Shown here: positions 7,682 through 15,410 of the stretch, one piece after another
Layout: each line of letters begins with the position of its first letter
Numbering within the stretch: position 1 is the first letter of the stretch
Origin: Flavobacteriaceae bacterium
Lineage (GTDB): Bacteria > Bacteroidota > Bacteroidia > Flavobacteriales > Flavobacteriaceae
Length of the DNA stretch: 64,000 nt
Assembly: GCA_025800395.1 (NCBI GenBank)
Contig: JAOXRU010000503.1
Coordinates: 1-64,000 of the forward strand
Direction of reading: 5' to 3'
The notes under the pieces: generated by a model
Seen by the model: the letters and a program-made list of their open reading frames with translations, nothing else
What the model was told of the DNA's origin: nothing
Databases searched by the model: none
Made by a program: the position numbers and the translations under genes

Positions 7682-9226
7682 TTACTCCATTTTTTTTAAC
7701 CAAGAACGCACATCCACAGCTTCTTTGATAATGCTGGCTAGTGTACCAATAGCAACTCGCTCTTGCTCCATGCTGTCTCTATGGCGGAGGGTTACGGTTT
7801 GGTCTTCCAAGGACTGGTGGTCTACCGTTATGCAAAATGGCGTACCAGCAGCATCTTGTCTGCGGTAGCGACGACCTACGGCATCTTTTTCATCATAAGC
7901 GATTTTGAAATCCCATTTGAGCTCCGCTTCTATTTGTTTCGCCAATTCTGGCAGACCATCTTTCTTTACCAGTGGTAAAATGGCAGCTTTGGTTGGGGCT
8001 AAAACAGCAGGTAGTTTTAAAACCGTACGGCTAGAACCGTTTTCCAATATTTCTGTTTGCAAACTATTGCTAAATACCGCCAAGAACATACGGTCCAAGC
8101 CTATAGAAGTCTCTACCACATATGGCACATAGCTTTCTTTGAGTTCCGGATCGAAGTATTGTAGTTTTTTACCAGAAAATTGTTCGTGCTGACTCAAATC
8201 AAAATCTGTACGAGAGTGAATACCTTCTAATTCTTTAAAACCGAAAGGAAATTTAAATTCGATATCCGCAGCGGCATCGGCATAATGCGCTAATTTCTCA
8301 TGGTCGTGAAAACGATAATTGTCTTCCCCCATACCAAGGCTCAAATGCCATTTGAGACGGGTTTCTTTCCATTTTTCGTACCATTCTTTTTGGGTGTTGG
8401 GGCGCACAAAAAATTGCATTTCCATTTGTTCGAATTCGCGCATTCTGAAAATAAACTGTCGGGCTACGATTTCGTTTCGAAAAGCCTTTCCTGTTTGCGC
8501 AATTCCAAAAGGGATTTTGAGACGGCTGGTTTTTTGTACATTCAAGAAATTGACAAAAATCCCCTGTGCAGTTTCTGGTCGCAAATACAAGTCCATAGCA
8601 CTATCTGCCGAAGCACCTAGCTTGGTTCCAAACATCAGATTGAACTGCTTCACTTCTGTCCAGTTTTTGGAACCAGATTCTGGACAAGCAATTCCCAATT
8701 CTTCTATTAGCGCTTTTACGTCTACCAAGTCCTCCTTTTCCAAAGATCGACCAAGGCGCTTTAGGATAGTATCTATTTTTTCTTGGTGTTGTTTTACCCT
8801 GCCATTGGTGGCCAAAAACTGCTCTTTATCAAAGTTTTCGCCAAATCTTTTTTCTGCCTTTTTTACTTCCTTTTCAATTTTTCCTTCTATTTTGGCTGCA
8901 TAATCTTCCACCAAAACATCGGCTCGATATCGCTTTTTAGAGTCTTTGTTGTCTATAAGGGGGTCGTTAAAAGCATCTACGTGCCCCGAAGCTTTCCAAG
9001 TAGTTGGGTGCATGAGTATGGCTGCATCAATGCCGACAATATTGTCGTGCAACTGTACCATAGCTTTCCACCAATAGTTTCTAATGTTGTTCTTTAGTTC
9101 AACGCCATTCTGTGCATAATCATATACTGCACTTAATCCATCATATATTTCACTAGATTGGAATATATATCCATATTCCTTTGCGTGTGAAATGACACTT
9201 TTAAACTGATCCTCTTTTTTTGCCAT
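7682..9226 (-). CDS. glyS: Glycine--tRNA ligase (homodimeric type)
   Basis: A 514-residue class II aminoacyl-tRNA synthetase of the alpha2 type that charges tRNA-Gly. Class II motifs are visible: motif 2 FGIAQTGKAFRNEI, the RPETAQGIFVNF segment, and motif 3 ETSIGLDRMF. The C-terminal anticodon-binding domain follows (LAPTKAAILPLVK and the RYRRQDAAGTPFC segment). The N-terminal part has KNNIRNYWWKAMVQ and GIDAAILMHPTTWKASGH, typical of this enzyme. Start is ATG at 9226. It is 36 bases downstream of a coiled-coil gene on the same strand and ends in a strong terminator. Confidence 0.97.
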   Translation of the reverse strand: MAKKEDQFKSVISHAKEYGYIFQSSEIYDGLSAVYDYAQNGVELKNNIRNYWWKAMVQLHDNIVGIDAAILMHPTTWKASGHVDAFNDPLIDNKDSKKRYRADVLVEDYAAKIEGKIEKEVKKAEKRFGENFDKEQFLATNGRVKQHQEKIDTILKRLGRSLEKEDLVDVKALIEELGIACPESGSKNWTEVKQFNLMFGTKLGASADSAMDLYLRPETAQGIFVNFLNVQKTSRLKIPFGIAQTGKAFRNEIVARQFIFRMREFEQMEMQFFVRPNTQKEWYEKWKETRLKWHLSLGMGEDNYRFHDHEKLAHYADAAADIEFKFPFGFKELEGIHSRTDFDLSQHEQFSGKKLQYFDPELKESYVPYVVETSIGLDRMFLAVFSNSLQTEILENGSSRTVLKLPAVLAPTKAAILPLVKKDGLPELAKQIEAELKWDFKIAYDEKDAVGRRYRRQDAAGTPFCITVDHQSLEDQTVTLRHRDSMEQERVAIGTLASIIKEAVDVRSWLKKME

Positions 9227-9262
9227 GCTGCAAAAATATATGGTTTGGGTTAAAAATCCGAT

Positions 9263-10153
9263 TTATTTTAAACGAAATGTAGTTGTGCCTAGTTTTTTGC
9301 CGCTTTCATAGATATTGAGCGTGTATGTGCCCTTGTACACCTGTTCTGGTTGAAGACTGATGTAGTCACATACTTCGATGTCTTTGCCGTTGTAGATAAG
9401 TTGGGTTTTCTTGCTACACTCGATTCCTTTGATGCTCGTGGTTGTGCCTTCGTCTGCCAGCACTTTGCCATTTTGGTCTACAAACTGTAGATATACTTGT
9501 TTGCGGATATTTGCCAAGTTGGGATTGGCTTGTATCATAAAACAGGCTCGCAATTTGGCAACGGCACTAGCTCGTACTGTACGTGCAATCTCTTTGTTGG
9601 ACTTGAGCCGAAAGGCTGTGGCTTCTACCTCTTTTATATTTAAGAAGGAACGTTTTTTTACTTCTTCTTCCAAAGCCTTTGTCTTGGCAGACAATTCTTC
9701 GGTTTTGCGATCAATTTCGCTAGAGTTTGCTTCCAAATTTGCGATCTTACTACGGTTGTCGCCAACTTGTTCTTTCAAAAAGTTGTTGTTTTTGTACAAC
9801 TCGCTGTTTTTATCTCTTAGCCATGCATATTTTTGTTGTAAACGAACAAATTCGGCCTTGAATTTCTCCAAACGATGCACTCTGTTGTTCAATCTTCCAA
9901 TCGAATCGAGCAAGACACCAATTTCTTCTTTGGAAGCTTCGAGTTCTACTACTTTAAACCGCCCCGAATTGATAAGGCTGTCTATGGTAGCTTGTTTGTT
10001 TTTTAGATCGAAAATCAGCACCTCTTTCTCTGTTTCCAGAGTTTCTATTGCATCTTTTTTACTGTGATAGAAATATCCAAACGCACCAAGCAAGCCCATG
10101 ATACCAATAGCTAGTAGTATAATTAGTGATTTTTGCTTAACTTGTTGTTTCAT
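9263..10153 (-). CDS. Membrane-anchored coiled-coil protein of unknown function
   Basis: A 296-residue protein. Residues about 8-28 form one transmembrane segment (LIILLAIGIMGLLGAFGYFY). Residues 30-175 are a long coiled coil. The last 120 residues form a beta-rich domain (VYLQFVDQNGKVLADEGTT ... GTYTLNIYESGKKLGTTTFRL) that should lie in the periplasm. Homologues in flavobacteria are often named chromosome partitioning protein ParA, but no ATPase motif is present here, so that name should not be transferred. It lies upstream of glyS on the same strand and is divergent from comF with only 27 bases between the starts. Confidence 0.8.
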   Translation of the reverse strand: MKQQVKQKSLIILLAIGIMGLLGAFGYFYHSKKDAIETLETEKEVLIFDLKNKQATIDSLINSGRFKVVELEASKEEIGVLLDSIGRLNNRVHRLEKFKAEFVRLQQKYAWLRDKNSELYKNNNFLKEQVGDNRSKIANLEANSSEIDRKTEELSAKTKALEEEVKKRSFLNIKEVEATAFRLKSNKEIARTVRASAVAKLRACFMIQANPNLANIRKQVYLQFVDQNGKVLADEGTTTSIKGIECSKKTQLIYNGKDIEVCDYISLQPEQVYKGTYTLNIYESGKKLGTTTFRLK

Positions 10154-10180
10154 TTTCGGTGACTCACCTTGTTAGTTTCG

Positions 10181-10870
10181 ATGGTAAAGATAAGCAATGA
10201 TCTATATACAATACTATATCCAAGGCTATGTTTTGGATGTAATGCACATTTGGTTCTCAATGAACGATTTTTATGTGCCTTTTGTCGACACGAAATACCA
10301 CTTACCGATTACCATTTGATGGAAGAAAATCCCGTAGACCGGATTTTTTATGGGAGAATTCCACTTCAAAAAGCAGCTAGTTTTTTATTATATCAAAAAA
10401 AGGGTCTAGTCAAAAACCTACTGATGAAGCTCAAATATGAAAAGCAAAAAGAGATCGGTACCTTTTTGGGAGAATGGTATGGGATACAGCTCAAAGACAG
10501 CAATAGCTTTTCGAATATAGATATGATCCTACCTGTACCTTTACATAACAGAAAAAAAAGACAACGTGGCTACAATCAGGTGAGTGCGTTTGGCAAGGCA
10601 ATAGCTGCGGCTTTGGGGAAGCCGTATTCGGAAGATATGTTACTAAAAAGGAAGTCAACACTATCGCAAACCCAAAAGGGGAGGTGGTTGCGCTGGAGAG
10701 ATCCCGATGATATTTTTACCATAGAAAATCCAGAGTTGTTACACTCCAAACACGTGTTGCTGGTAGATGATATCATTACTACGGGAGGTACTATAGAGGC
10801 TTGTGGAAGCGTATTGTTGGATTGTCCAAATACCAAGCTTAGTATACTGAGTATGGCTTTGTCGGTTTAG
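10181..10870 (+). CDS. comF: ComF family phosphoribosyltransferase
   Basis: A 229-residue protein of the ComF family, linked to natural transformation and homologous DNA handling in competent bacteria. The N-terminus has a four-Cys zinc-binding motif (CFGC ... CAFC), followed by LKYEKQKEIG and PVPLHNRKKRQRGYNQ. The PRPP-binding loop VLLVDDIITTGGT is intact. The ORF track begins at a TTG at 10169; the ATG at 10181 is the better start. The promoter must lie in or near the start of the divergent coiled-coil gene, since so little space is left. Confidence 0.9.
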   Translation: MVKISNDLYTILYPRLCFGCNAHLVLNERFLCAFCRHEIPLTDYHLMEENPVDRIFYGRIPLQKAASFLLYQKKGLVKNLLMKLKYEKQKEIGTFLGEWYGIQLKDSNSFSNIDMILPVPLHNRKKRQRGYNQVSAFGKAIAAALGKPYSEDMLLKRKSTLSQTQKGRWLRWRDPDDIFTIENPELLHSKHVLLVDDIITTGGTIEACGSVLLDCPNTKLSILSMALSV

Positions 10871-10996
10871 TAGCAAAAGGAATAGAATTTTGGTCGGGAT
10901 ATTCTGTAAATTATACTAAAGTTTTGCTATAATTGAAAGGGAATTTTTCGGTTGTAAAAAATTAGTTGTTATTTTGTTTCTGCTAGCAAGCTTTCT

Positions 10997-12625
10997 ATGA
11001 AGAATACCGTAAAATATGCCCTGCTGGGTAGTTTGTTTGTATTGTTGTTTTGGAACTGTGCCAGAAGGGGCGCCCCTACAGGAGGGGAAAAGGATGTTGA
11101 TCCTCCGGTACTGCTAAAAGCCAATCCAGAAAATGGGGCAATTCACTTTGATAAGAAAAAAATCAAACTCAGTTTTGATGAGTATGTTGTTATAAAAGAT
11201 TTGCGCAAACAATTGGTGATTTCTCCACCATTGAAATACGAGCCCATTGTGAGTCCGCAAGGGCTTGCAAGCAAAACGATCGAAATTCGACTGCGAGATA
11301 CCTTATTGCCCAATACGACCTACTCGATGAGTTTTGGACAGAGTATAGTAGATAATAACGAGGGCAATGCGATGCCCAATTTCAAATATGTGTTTTCCAC
11401 CGGGTCTTATATCGATTCTTTGGAATTGTCGGGTTTCCTAAAAGATGCCTATAAGGTGGAAGTGGATGCCTATGTGAGTGTAATGCTATACGAGAAAGAC
11501 AGTATCTTCAACGATAGTACGATCTATAAAATGCCGCCAAGATATATTACCAATACCTTGGATAGCCTTACTAGTTTTCAGTTCAAAAATTTGAAAGCCG
11601 GAACCTATCGTTTGATTGCTATAAAAGACGAGAATACCGACAATAAATTTGACCCTAGGGGCGACAAACTGGCTTTTTTAGATCAGGATGTTCAAATTCC
11701 AAACGATACAATATACCAATTGGATTTGTTTAAGGAAGCACTGCCTTATGCCGCCAAAAGACCGCAAATGGTAGCAAAAAACAGAATTGTTTTTGGTTTT
11801 GAAGGAGATTATAAAGATGTTGCTATTTCTATAGTAGAGAAGTTACCAGACAGTATACAAAGGCGGTATTTAAAAGATCCTGAAAAGGATAGTATCCATT
11901 TGTGGATGCATCCTACAGCCAAAGATTCGTTGCGCTTTGTGATAGAGAATAAGCCATATCAGGCAATAGATACATTTCAGTTGCGTTTTCCCAAGATCAA
12001 AGTCATCGATAGCATGCAATTGACGCTTTTGCCCAATATGAGCCTAGACTTGTTGGATACTTTGCGATTGCGCAGCAATACACCGATACAAAAAATAGAT
12101 TCCACCAAAATTTTTATGGTACAACAAGACAGTATCGCTTTGCCTTTTGAAATACAGCACGACTTGGAAGGCAACGAGCTTTTGTTTTTGTTTGAACAAA
12201 AGCCAGAAAGAAATTATGGTTTACAACTTTTGCCTGGTGCAGTCGGGGATATGTTTGCTACCCAAAACGATACCCTTACCTTCAATATGTCTACCAAATC
12301 ATTGGCAGAATATGGTAGCCTCAATTTGGAATTGAAGCATTTGGATCGTTTTCCTGTTTTGGTGCAAGTATTAGATAAGGATTATAAGCTTATTCGATCG
12401 GAAGTGCTTTTGGAGGCACGTTCTCATGTTCTTTTTGCGTATTTGAAGCCTCAAAAATATAGGATTCGACTTATTTTTGACGACAATGGCAATGGCGTTT
12501 GGGATACTGGAGATTATATGAAAAAGCTACAGCCCGAGCGTATCATATATTTAGACAAAGAAATAGAGTTGCGTGCCAATTGGGATTATGAAGAGGAATT
12601 CGATCTCAAAACAAAAGGATCCTGA
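10997..12625 (+). CDS. Lipoprotein with Ig-like (Big_5/SbsA) domain
   Basis: A 542-residue protein with a signal peptide ending in LFWNC, so lipidation is likely. Residues about 35-140 are a bacterial Ig-like domain (ENGAIHFDKKKIKLSFDEYV ... TIEIRLRDTLLPNTTYSMSFG), a form widespread in Bacteroidota. Then comes a carboxypeptidase-like beta domain (FKNLKAGTYRLIAIKDENTDNKFDP), and a second segment of the same type near the C-terminus (FDDNGNGVWDTGDYMKK). Both end in Asp/Asn-rich loops that could bind calcium. Function is unknown. It follows comF on the same strand after 126 bases, and its last 40 bases overlap the 3' end of the convergent amidase gene. Confidence 0.85.
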   Translation: MKNTVKYALLGSLFVLLFWNCARRGAPTGGEKDVDPPVLLKANPENGAIHFDKKKIKLSFDEYVVIKDLRKQLVISPPLKYEPIVSPQGLASKTIEIRLRDTLLPNTTYSMSFGQSIVDNNEGNAMPNFKYVFSTGSYIDSLELSGFLKDAYKVEVDAYVSVMLYEKDSIFNDSTIYKMPPRYITNTLDSLTSFQFKNLKAGTYRLIAIKDENTDNKFDPRGDKLAFLDQDVQIPNDTIYQLDLFKEALPYAAKRPQMVAKNRIVFGFEGDYKDVAISIVEKLPDSIQRRYLKDPEKDSIHLWMHPTAKDSLRFVIENKPYQAIDTFQLRFPKIKVIDSMQLTLLPNMSLDLLDTLRLRSNTPIQKIDSTKIFMVQQDSIALPFEIQHDLEGNELLFLFEQKPERNYGLQLLPGAVGDMFATQNDTLTFNMSTKSLAEYGSLNLELKHLDRFPVLVQVLDKDYKLIRSEVLLEARSHVLFAYLKPQKYRIRLIFDDNGNGVWDTGDYMKKLQPERIIYLDKEIELRANWDYEEEFDLKTKGS

Positions 12626-13371
12626 TCGTCCAAAAACTGCAGTTTTTTGCGATGGTAGGTGATATGATCTTTGTGTAAGGCAGTGATGATGGTCTCTTCT
12701 TCGTTGGAGCTTTCAATTTGATGACCTAGGATGTCATACACGCCCGAATCGCCAGTATAGAAATGGTTGTTTTCGTCTTTGCCAACCCTATTTACTCCTA
12801 CCACATAGGCCATGTTTTCTATGGCTCTAGCGCGCAACAAGGCTTCCCAGGCAAATACTCTAGGCTCTGGCCAATTGGCAACATAGATGAGCAAATCATA
12901 ATCTTTTTTGTTTCTAGACCATACAGGAAATCGCAAATCATAGCATATCAATGGGCAAATGCGCCATCCTTTAAAATCGATTATCAATCGATCTGTGCCC
13001 GCTTTGTATATTTTGTCTTCTCCAGCTAAAGCAAAAAGGTGTTTTTTGTCGTAATGAGAAATTTCTCCTTCTGGAGTAACAAACAAAAGACGGTTGAAAA
13101 AGGCATCTTGTTCGGCGATCACCAGACTACCCATGATGGCATATTGGTGGGTTGCGGCCATTTCTTTCATCCATTGCACGGTATCTCCATCCATGGTCTC
13201 GGCCACACGTTCGGGATGCATAGTAAAACCAGAGGTAAACATTTCTGGAAGTATCACGATATCGATATCGGTGAGTTCATCGATTTTGTCTTCTATTCGT
13301 TTTCTGTTTTTTTCTGGTTGCTCCCAAGCCAAATTGGTTTGAATAAGAGCCAGATTGATTTGTTCTTGCAC
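12586..13371 (-). CDS. Nitrilase-superfamily amidase, YafV/omega-amidase type
   Basis: A 261-residue carbon-nitrogen hydrolase. The Glu-Lys-Cys triad is visible as ILPEMF (Glu near 43), YDKKHLF (Lys near 110) and LICYDLRFP (Cys near 143). MFTSGFTMHP and NWPEPRVFAWEALLRARAIEN are typical of the YafV branch, which hydrolyses alpha-keto-glutaramate or alpha-keto-succinamate formed by glutamine transaminases. It is a cytosolic metabolite-repair enzyme with no signal peptide. It is cotranscribed with the ankyrin gene (4-base gap). Its 3' end overlaps the convergent Ig-like lipoprotein gene by 40 bases. Confidence 0.9.
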   Translation of the reverse strand: MQEQINLALIQTNLAWEQPEKNRKRIEDKIDELTDIDIVILPEMFTSGFTMHPERVAETMDGDTVQWMKEMAATHQYAIMGSLVIAEQDAFFNRLLFVTPEGEISHYDKKHLFALAGEDKIYKAGTDRLIIDFKGWRICPLICYDLRFPVWSRNKKDYDLLIYVANWPEPRVFAWEALLRARAIENMAYVVGVNRVGKDENNHFYTGDSGVYDILGHQIESSNEEETIITALHKDHITYHRKKLQFLDDQDPFVLRSNSSS

Positions 13372-13375
13372 GATC

Positions 13376-13945
13376 CTAAGCCTTTAAAAGTTCTACCAAA
13401 GTATGTAGTTTGTTGTCTTTAGCAATATCTGCAGCAGTATTTCCATTGTGGTCTCGAACATCGAGGTCTGCACCGTTTTCTATCAAAATCTCAACACATT
13501 CTTTTTGGTCAAATAATACCGCAAACATCAGTGCTGTGCTGCCAGCGAGGTTGGTGCAATTGGCATCGACCCCCAGTTCCAACAACAGCTTGGTTGTAGT
13601 GGAATATCCTTTGAAACAGGCTCCCATCAATGCGGTGTTGCCCATAGCATCCTTTTCGTTGATGTCTGCCCCCATTTCTATCAAGTATTGGACGATGTCT
13701 ATATGATTGTAGTAGCTAGCTAGTATAAGTGGACTGGCGCCTCTATTATCTCTAAGATGTAACAGGCTATTATCTGCTTCTATACTTTTTTTGACAGTAT
13801 CGAATAGCCCTTCACGGATGGCTGCAAAAAAGCTCTTGTTGTTTTCCAATCGTCTCAATGGGTTTAGTGTCAAATACAAAAATAGGAAAAAAAGCCCAAC
13901 CATTCCCAATGTAGATTTAGCATTTTTGTCGCAATTGTGCGCCAT
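13376..13945 (-). CDS. Ankyrin-repeat protein
   Basis: A 189-residue protein with at least four ankyrin repeats: GASPLILASYYNHIDIVQYLIEMGAD, GNTALMGACFKGYSTTTKLLLELGVD, GSTALMFAVLFDQKECVEILIENGAD and GNTAADIAK. A hydrophobic stretch near residue 15 (MVGLFFLFLYLTLN) could be a membrane anchor or a signal. The track start is a TTG at 13990; ATG 13945 is preferred, ATG 13903 is a further option. It lies just upstream of the amidase gene on the same strand. The binding partner is unknown. Confidence 0.82.
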   Translation of the reverse strand: MAHNCDKNAKSTLGMVGLFFLFLYLTLNPLRRLENNKSFFAAIREGLFDTVKKSIEADNSLLHLRDNRGASPLILASYYNHIDIVQYLIEMGADINEKDAMGNTALMGACFKGYSTTTKLLLELGVDANCTNLAGSTALMFAVLFDQKECVEILIENGADLDVRDHNGNTAADIAKDNKLHTLVELLKA

Positions 13946-14046
13946 GCTACTCAGATCAAATAGCTTTGGGAGGCGGATAACTCGAACCAATTTGATAAGG
14001 GCAATACAACTTGCTATTTTGGCTTCCTAAAAACTTTTGAAGTGGT

Positions 14047-15408
14047 TTATTGGTGTATACCAGGATTGAAGTCTTCGGGTGCATTCTGTGGGTTTTTAAT
14101 GGTATTGGATTTCCCGCTGTCATTAAAGATTTTCCATTGGTTAAAGATGTAGGTTGCGCTGGCTTTTTGAATGTGATGCAAGCGCAAAGCTCTTCCGTCT
14201 TCAAACTCATGGTTGGTATTGGTGCCGTCTTCTCCTATTTTACCAAATACGTCGACCTTATACCCAAAAGGATCTATCAATACCAAATTGTCATCCCCAT
14301 TGCTGTCGGCTACATTGTTTTTCCCAGCTTCTAGATCTGGTACAAAACCATAGATGCTTTCAAAAACTTTGGCATTGGCTGCTATCACCAAGGTGCTTTT
14401 GGAGGCGAGAGTGCCCTTTAGCGGATATTTGGAACTTGGTGTGCTGTTAGCGTTGGTGTAGCGCCATATTTCCCAACCTTCTAGTCGAAGTTCTGGACCT
14501 GCATTGTAGAGTTCTACAAATCGGGCTTGATTGTTGTTGTTGGGGTCGGCCAATTCGCTAAAGAAAAACTGTTGTGATTGCATGGGTTTTGGAGCTACAC
14601 AACGCGGCTTGGAGAAATCCAAATCTGCAGATTGCATGGGGCGTAAGTAGTAGTTGTTAGCCTGTTTTTCTAATATACCAGCCACACTGCCCATTCCTTG
14701 GGGCATGGGGTTGTTGGCAAATGCTGCATATGGACTACAGCGAATACCGAGGGATGTTTTTTTTTGGCAACGCCACAAATGGTGTTCTCCTTCTTTTTGG
14801 TGTGCATAGGGCTTTTCTATACTCAGGGCTTCAAATTGCACACTATCGACACGAATATAGGCGCCTAGATACGCATCTTTTAAATTAGGAATACTAACAA
14901 TATTGGATTGTATTGTTGTGAAATCAACGCATAGCGGTTTTATTTTTTGAGTGTATTCATGTATTGGGATGGCCGCAAGGGTGGTGTTTCCATATGCTCC
15001 ATCTGTTTTTAAACCGATGCGCATTCCCTTGTTGTTTTTTTGATAGTTCCAGTTGCCCACTTGGATTTGGATATTGCTGCCCTGTGGGTAGATTTTATAG
15101 AGATCGTAATTGTCTAGCAAGAGTTGGATACAAGGGCCTAGGGCTTCTGGTTTTTCTTGTATATATAGTTTGGCATAAATGGCATCTTCTTTATCATTGG
15201 AAATAACCCATGCATTTATAGTGGTGTTTTCTGGGAATTTTTGAATACTGTCTTTTGCCATGGCAAAGATTTGATCAAAACTGGTATTGGTTGAACTTTT
15301 GGGGTGACAATCTGCTTCGGCGATAAATTCTTTTGGGGCGCAACTAGAAACCAACAGGCTTGTCAATAAGCTCAGTATATTGTGTGTGTATTTGGAGTAG
15401 TTAGTCAT
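14047..15408 (-). CDS. DUF5689 and lamin-tail domain lipoprotein
   Basis: 453 residues from the chosen ATG (MTNYSKYTHN). The signal peptide ends in the lipobox LLVSSC, so the protein should be lipid-anchored; the track start 54 bases upstream would bury this signal. Residues about 40-240 match the DUF5689 pattern, a beta-rich region with OB-fold character (INAWVISNDKEDAIYAKLYIQ, IQIQVGNWNYQKNNKGM). Residues about 285-430 are a lamin-tail (LTD) domain: FFFSELADPNNNNQARFVELYN, LEGWEIWRYT, LVIAANAKVF and GDDNLVLIDPFG. Such proteins act at the cell surface, often next to TonB receptors. The ATG lies two bases after the stop of the receptor gene, so translation is probably coupled. Confidence 0.85.
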   Translation of the reverse strand: MTNYSKYTHNILSLLTSLLVSSCAPKEFIAEADCHPKSSTNTSFDQIFAMAKDSIQKFPENTTINAWVISNDKEDAIYAKLYIQEKPEALGPCIQLLLDNYDLYKIYPQGSNIQIQVGNWNYQKNNKGMRIGLKTDGAYGNTTLAAIPIHEYTQKIKPLCVDFTTIQSNIVSIPNLKDAYLGAYIRVDSVQFEALSIEKPYAHQKEGEHHLWRCQKKTSLGIRCSPYAAFANNPMPQGMGSVAGILEKQANNYYLRPMQSADLDFSKPRCVAPKPMQSQQFFFSELADPNNNNQARFVELYNAGPELRLEGWEIWRYTNANSTPSSKYPLKGTLASKSTLVIAANAKVFESIYGFVPDLEAGKNNVADSNGDDNLVLIDPFGYKVDVFGKIGEDGTNTNHEFEDGRALRLHHIQKASATYIFNQWKIFNDSGKSNTIKNPQNAPEDFNPGIHQ

Positions 15409-15410
15409 AT

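Noticed and set aside
8319-8903. Plus-strand ORF of 194 residues
   Set aside because: Antisense to glyS. The length is due to composition; Ser/Phe-rich sequence without motifs.
9411-10067. Plus-strand ORF of 218 residues
   Set aside because: Antisense to the coiled-coil gene; Leu/Ser-rich as expected from the complement of Glu/Lys-rich codons.
9263-10153. ParA-type chromosome partitioning protein
   Set aside because: No deviant Walker A motif; the protein is a membrane-anchored coiled coil with a beta domain.
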